The notes under the pieces are model-generated. The model made no database searches, had not been told where the DNA came from, and worked only from the letters and a program-made list of their open reading frames with translations. From Lachnospiraceae bacterium UBA3273 (GTDB lineage Bacteria > Bacillota > Clostridia > Lachnospirales > Lachnospiraceae), in the NCBI GenBank assembly GCA_002362385.1, contig DEUB01000059.1, positions 1 through 64,000 of the forward strand: DNA of 64,000 bases, in the 5' to 3' direction. The position numbers and the translations under genes were made by a program. Shown piece after piece: positions 62,050-64,000 of this stretch; positions within the stretch are counted from its first letter, which is position 1, and every line of letters begins with the position of its first letter.

Positions 62050-64000
62050 TCACATATATATGACAATATATCCGTTCAAATTTTTGTACGTCAGATCGGC
62101 AAGCATATTTTCCATTCCGTTCATAAAAAAGAGCTTTCTGACGATCTGTATGAATTGTTCCTCATCAAATTCCGCCCCTTCATAATAAAAGGAAATAAAG
62201 TCCTGCCCCAGCTGCCTTTCTACGATTTCTTCTATTTCGTCCATATTCCGTGCACAAAAACCGTTCGCCTTATAATATTCTTTTGAAGGATCCCTGTTCT
62301 TTCCTTCTAACAACAGCATTTCCCCGTCCAAAAGAAAGTCCTCCAATAAGTAGTAGCCTGAAAGACTGGCATGCTCCAAATCGCTGTTATACAAGCAGAA
62401 AGGGATCCCCGTCGTATTTCCGTTGCTGCTGCAGTCAGTTTGATACCATGTATTGCCCAGGCTTACAATATTCCAGGCATGGGGGATATTACCGTTCAGA
62501 TAACCGTTTACCGTCCGCACCTTAAGCCCCGCCATATCCCCCAGAATCTGAAAGGCCCCGGCATATCCCTGGCACATTGCCTTTCCCTTTAGCAGCGCGC
62601 CGTAAGCATTCAGAGAGTCCTCCGCCCGGGCATCCGTTCCTTCTTTTATAAAAGCCTGTTCCTTTGCACGTTCCAATTCCCCTTCCGCATAACGGCAGTT
62701 TTTTTCCAGCCACAGATAGATCTGCCTTTCTTTTTCCTCTTCCGTCATATTTCCGTTTATGATCTCTTTTACAATCTCTTTTCCCCGGTCATATATTTTT
62801 TTCTGTTTTACGGCAATTTCTCTCCTGCTGTAGCAGTAGCTTACTTTTAAAGATATGCCGTCATAGTCATAAAAATAGGAACTGACGCCTAAAATATAGG
62901 GGTTCTGGCAACAGACCTTTAAAAAGATGTCCTCTAAAATATAGGGATTCTGCAAATCGGGAAATGCCTTTAAGGATATTTCCTCTTCCCCCGCCAAAAG
63001 TCCGTAGGCCAGCCACGCCTCCTCTGCGCTGTCCGCAAAGACCCTGAGCCTTTCATCCGGCACTTCCGTTCTTTCTTCATTTCCCTCATTTACGGATTCC
63101 CCGGTCCGTTCCTTTACCACGCCATAGAGATTCTGCGCATCCTCCAGGGATTCCTCCCTTTCCAATATACTCTTTACCGCCATGGACGGCAGCTTGTTCA
63201 ACTGGGTATTCGTGTCCAGGTAAACCATGCTGTTCCCTTTGCTGATAACAGTCGGCAGAGATTTCTCATCCTCCTCAAAAACAAATACAATGCCGCCTAA
63301 CATAGTTCCTTTAATCTGGAAATCATAGGTAGACATTATTTTTGAGCGCCTTCTCAAACGATAGTAAACGGGCCTCTGCATAACGCTTCCGTCAATATTG
63401 ATGACCGAAAGCTTTTCGGGAAGGGCATCTATTTCTTCATATGCATCATAAGTCGGATTGTTCTCAAATCTGTATGGTATCTTCAAATCCGCAGTATCTA
63501 TGACAGAGGATAGATTGCTTTCTTTTCCGTCGACTGTTGCCGTAACAAAAAAGCTGCCGAAAATACCTGCATTCTGGTTCCAGAGATTGCTTAAGGGCCT
63601 GCCCAGGAAGTCAAATTTCTTCGGTCCTTCCTCCTCTTCGCCGGCTTCCTCCTCATCTTCCTCATCTTCCTCCTCCAGCCATTCCACGCCTTTCAGACCT
63701 TCAAAATCAGAAAATTCCGTTTCCTGTGTCCTGCCGATGGACCAGAACACACCGTCCTTATATCCGCTTTCCGCACCCCTGTCCGCCTCATTGCTTTCCC
63801 CCGACCAGGTATCCCTGGAATAATAATGATATACCGTATAGTATTCCGCCCCTTCCACAGGTTCCCATTTAAGGGTAAGCGTTCCCATATCATCTATGAC
63901 TCCCTCTACGTTTGGCACCTCACTTTCGGAAGCCACGGTAAAAGGAATGACTTCCGGCTGTTCTAAGAAAACGGCTTCCCGGTCATTTACATCACAGCGT
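62050..64000 (-). CDS. Transglutaminase-like (cysteine protease fold) exported protein, partial at window edge
   Basis: The frame is open to the window end, so the N terminus is outside; about 650 residues are visible. A fibronectin III-like segment (TLTLKWEPVEGAEYYTVYHY) is near the edge. An acidic stretch of repeated Glu/Asp follows. The transglutaminase core is MCQGYAGAFQILGDMAGLKV (catalytic Cys), then PHAWNIVSLGNTWYQTDCSS (catalytic His and Asp). A short C-terminal domain follows. Exported transglutaminase-like proteins are often cell-wall-associated peptidases. A GTG at 63936 is an internal residue, not the start. Confidence 0.82.
   Translation of the reverse strand, partial: RCDVNDREAVFLEQPEVIPFTVASESEVPNVEGVIDDMGTLTLKWEPVEGAEYYTVYHYYSRDTWSGESNEADRGAESGYKDGVFWSIGRTQETEFSDFEGLKGVEWLEEEDEEDEEEAGEEEEGPKKFDFLGRPLSNLWNQNAGIFGSFFVTATVDGKESNLSSVIDTADLKIPYRFENNPTYDAYEEIDALPEKLSVINIDGSVMQRPVYYRLRRRSKIMSTYDFQIKGTMLGGIVFVFEEDEKSLPTVISKGNSMVYLDTNTQLNKLPSMAVKSILEREESLEDAQNLYGVVKERTGESVNEGNEERTEVPDERLRVFADSAEEAWLAYGLLAGEEEISLKAFPDLQNPYILEDIFLKVCCQNPYILGVSSYFYDYDGISLKVSYCYSRREIAVKQKKIYDRGKEIVKEIINGNMTEEEKERQIYLWLEKNCRYAEGELERAKEQAFIKEGTDARAEDSLNAYGALLKGKAMCQGYAGAFQILGDMAGLKVRTVNGYLNGNIPHAWNIVSLGNTWYQTDCSSNGNTTGIPFCLYNSDLEHASLSGYYLLEDFLLDGEMLLLEGKNRDPSKEYYKANGFCARNMDEIEEIVERQLGQDFISFYYEGAEFDEEQFIQIVRKLFFMNGMENMLADLTYKNLNGYIVIYM

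Overview
The window looks like a chromosomal segment of a butyrate-producing, anaerobic, low-to-mid GC Firmicute, most likely a Lachnospiraceae-type Clostridium (cluster XIVa). The reasons are a complete crotonyl-CoA operon (thl-crt-hbd-bcd-etfB-etfA), a separate ptb-buk pair, RibU under an FMN riboswitch, long-form HPF, Tex, and strong AGGAGG-type ribosome binding sites. No rRNA, tRNA, CRISPR array or intact transposase was seen. The family assignments come from reading motifs; no database search was run.

Layout. 1-6700: a broken Rpn-type nuclease fragment, then a minus-strand housekeeping operon (ycxB-like, tsaE, tsaB, rimI, a zinc-ribbon protein, rnz, a membrane-anchored protein, tsaD, ispD) for t6A tRNA modification, tRNA processing and isoprenoid synthesis. 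6800-10530: a MacB/HlyD-type export operon with a promoter-operator. 10531-11996: tfoX-like gene, FMN riboswitch, ribU. 11998-15984: an AT-rich accessory island holding a DUF4143 ATPase, two orphan 3' pieces of type I restriction specificity genes (hsdS), and between them a DUF3990 / 81-residue / DUF3791 operon that resembles a toxin-antitoxin module with a decayed second copy. 16109-31825: tex, a GH9 cellulase lipoprotein, small membrane and secreted proteins including an HEQEH putative metallopeptidase, a chemoreceptor, prfB with its programmed frameshift, secA, and a two-component system. 32115-34116: ptb-buk. 34206-42490: accessory surface and membrane genes (secreted protein, lipase-like protein, SGNH hydrolase, frameshifted MBOAT acyltransferase, TipA-like MerR regulator, YbaK, rhomboid). 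42785-48864: the butyryl-CoA operon. 49046-58617: EAL protein, M23 peptidase, hpf, a DnaA-box cluster, NlpC/P60 hydrolase, SDR, AI-2E-type permease, DHH phosphoesterase. 58738-64000: a minus-strand run of exported proteins (transglutaminase-like, lipoprotein, HELGH metallopeptidase, C39-like peptidase).

How the genes work together. The thl operon makes butyryl-CoA, with Bcd-EtfAB able to bifurcate electrons to ferredoxin. Ptb and Buk then convert it to butyrate and ATP. TsaB, TsaD and TsaE are the core of bacterial t6A synthesis and RimI is their usual neighbour. The riboswitch couples riboflavin uptake to FMN level, which matters in a cell with flavin-dependent butyrate synthesis.

The points most worth a second look are the DUF3990/DUF3791 island between split hsdS genes, a hairpin at 62002-62042 that looks like a terminator and also holds the next gene's ribosome binding site, an M23 peptidase that seems to start at an AUU codon, a DnaA-box cluster away from any dnaA gene, and a small HEQEH protein with paired CxxC motifs.
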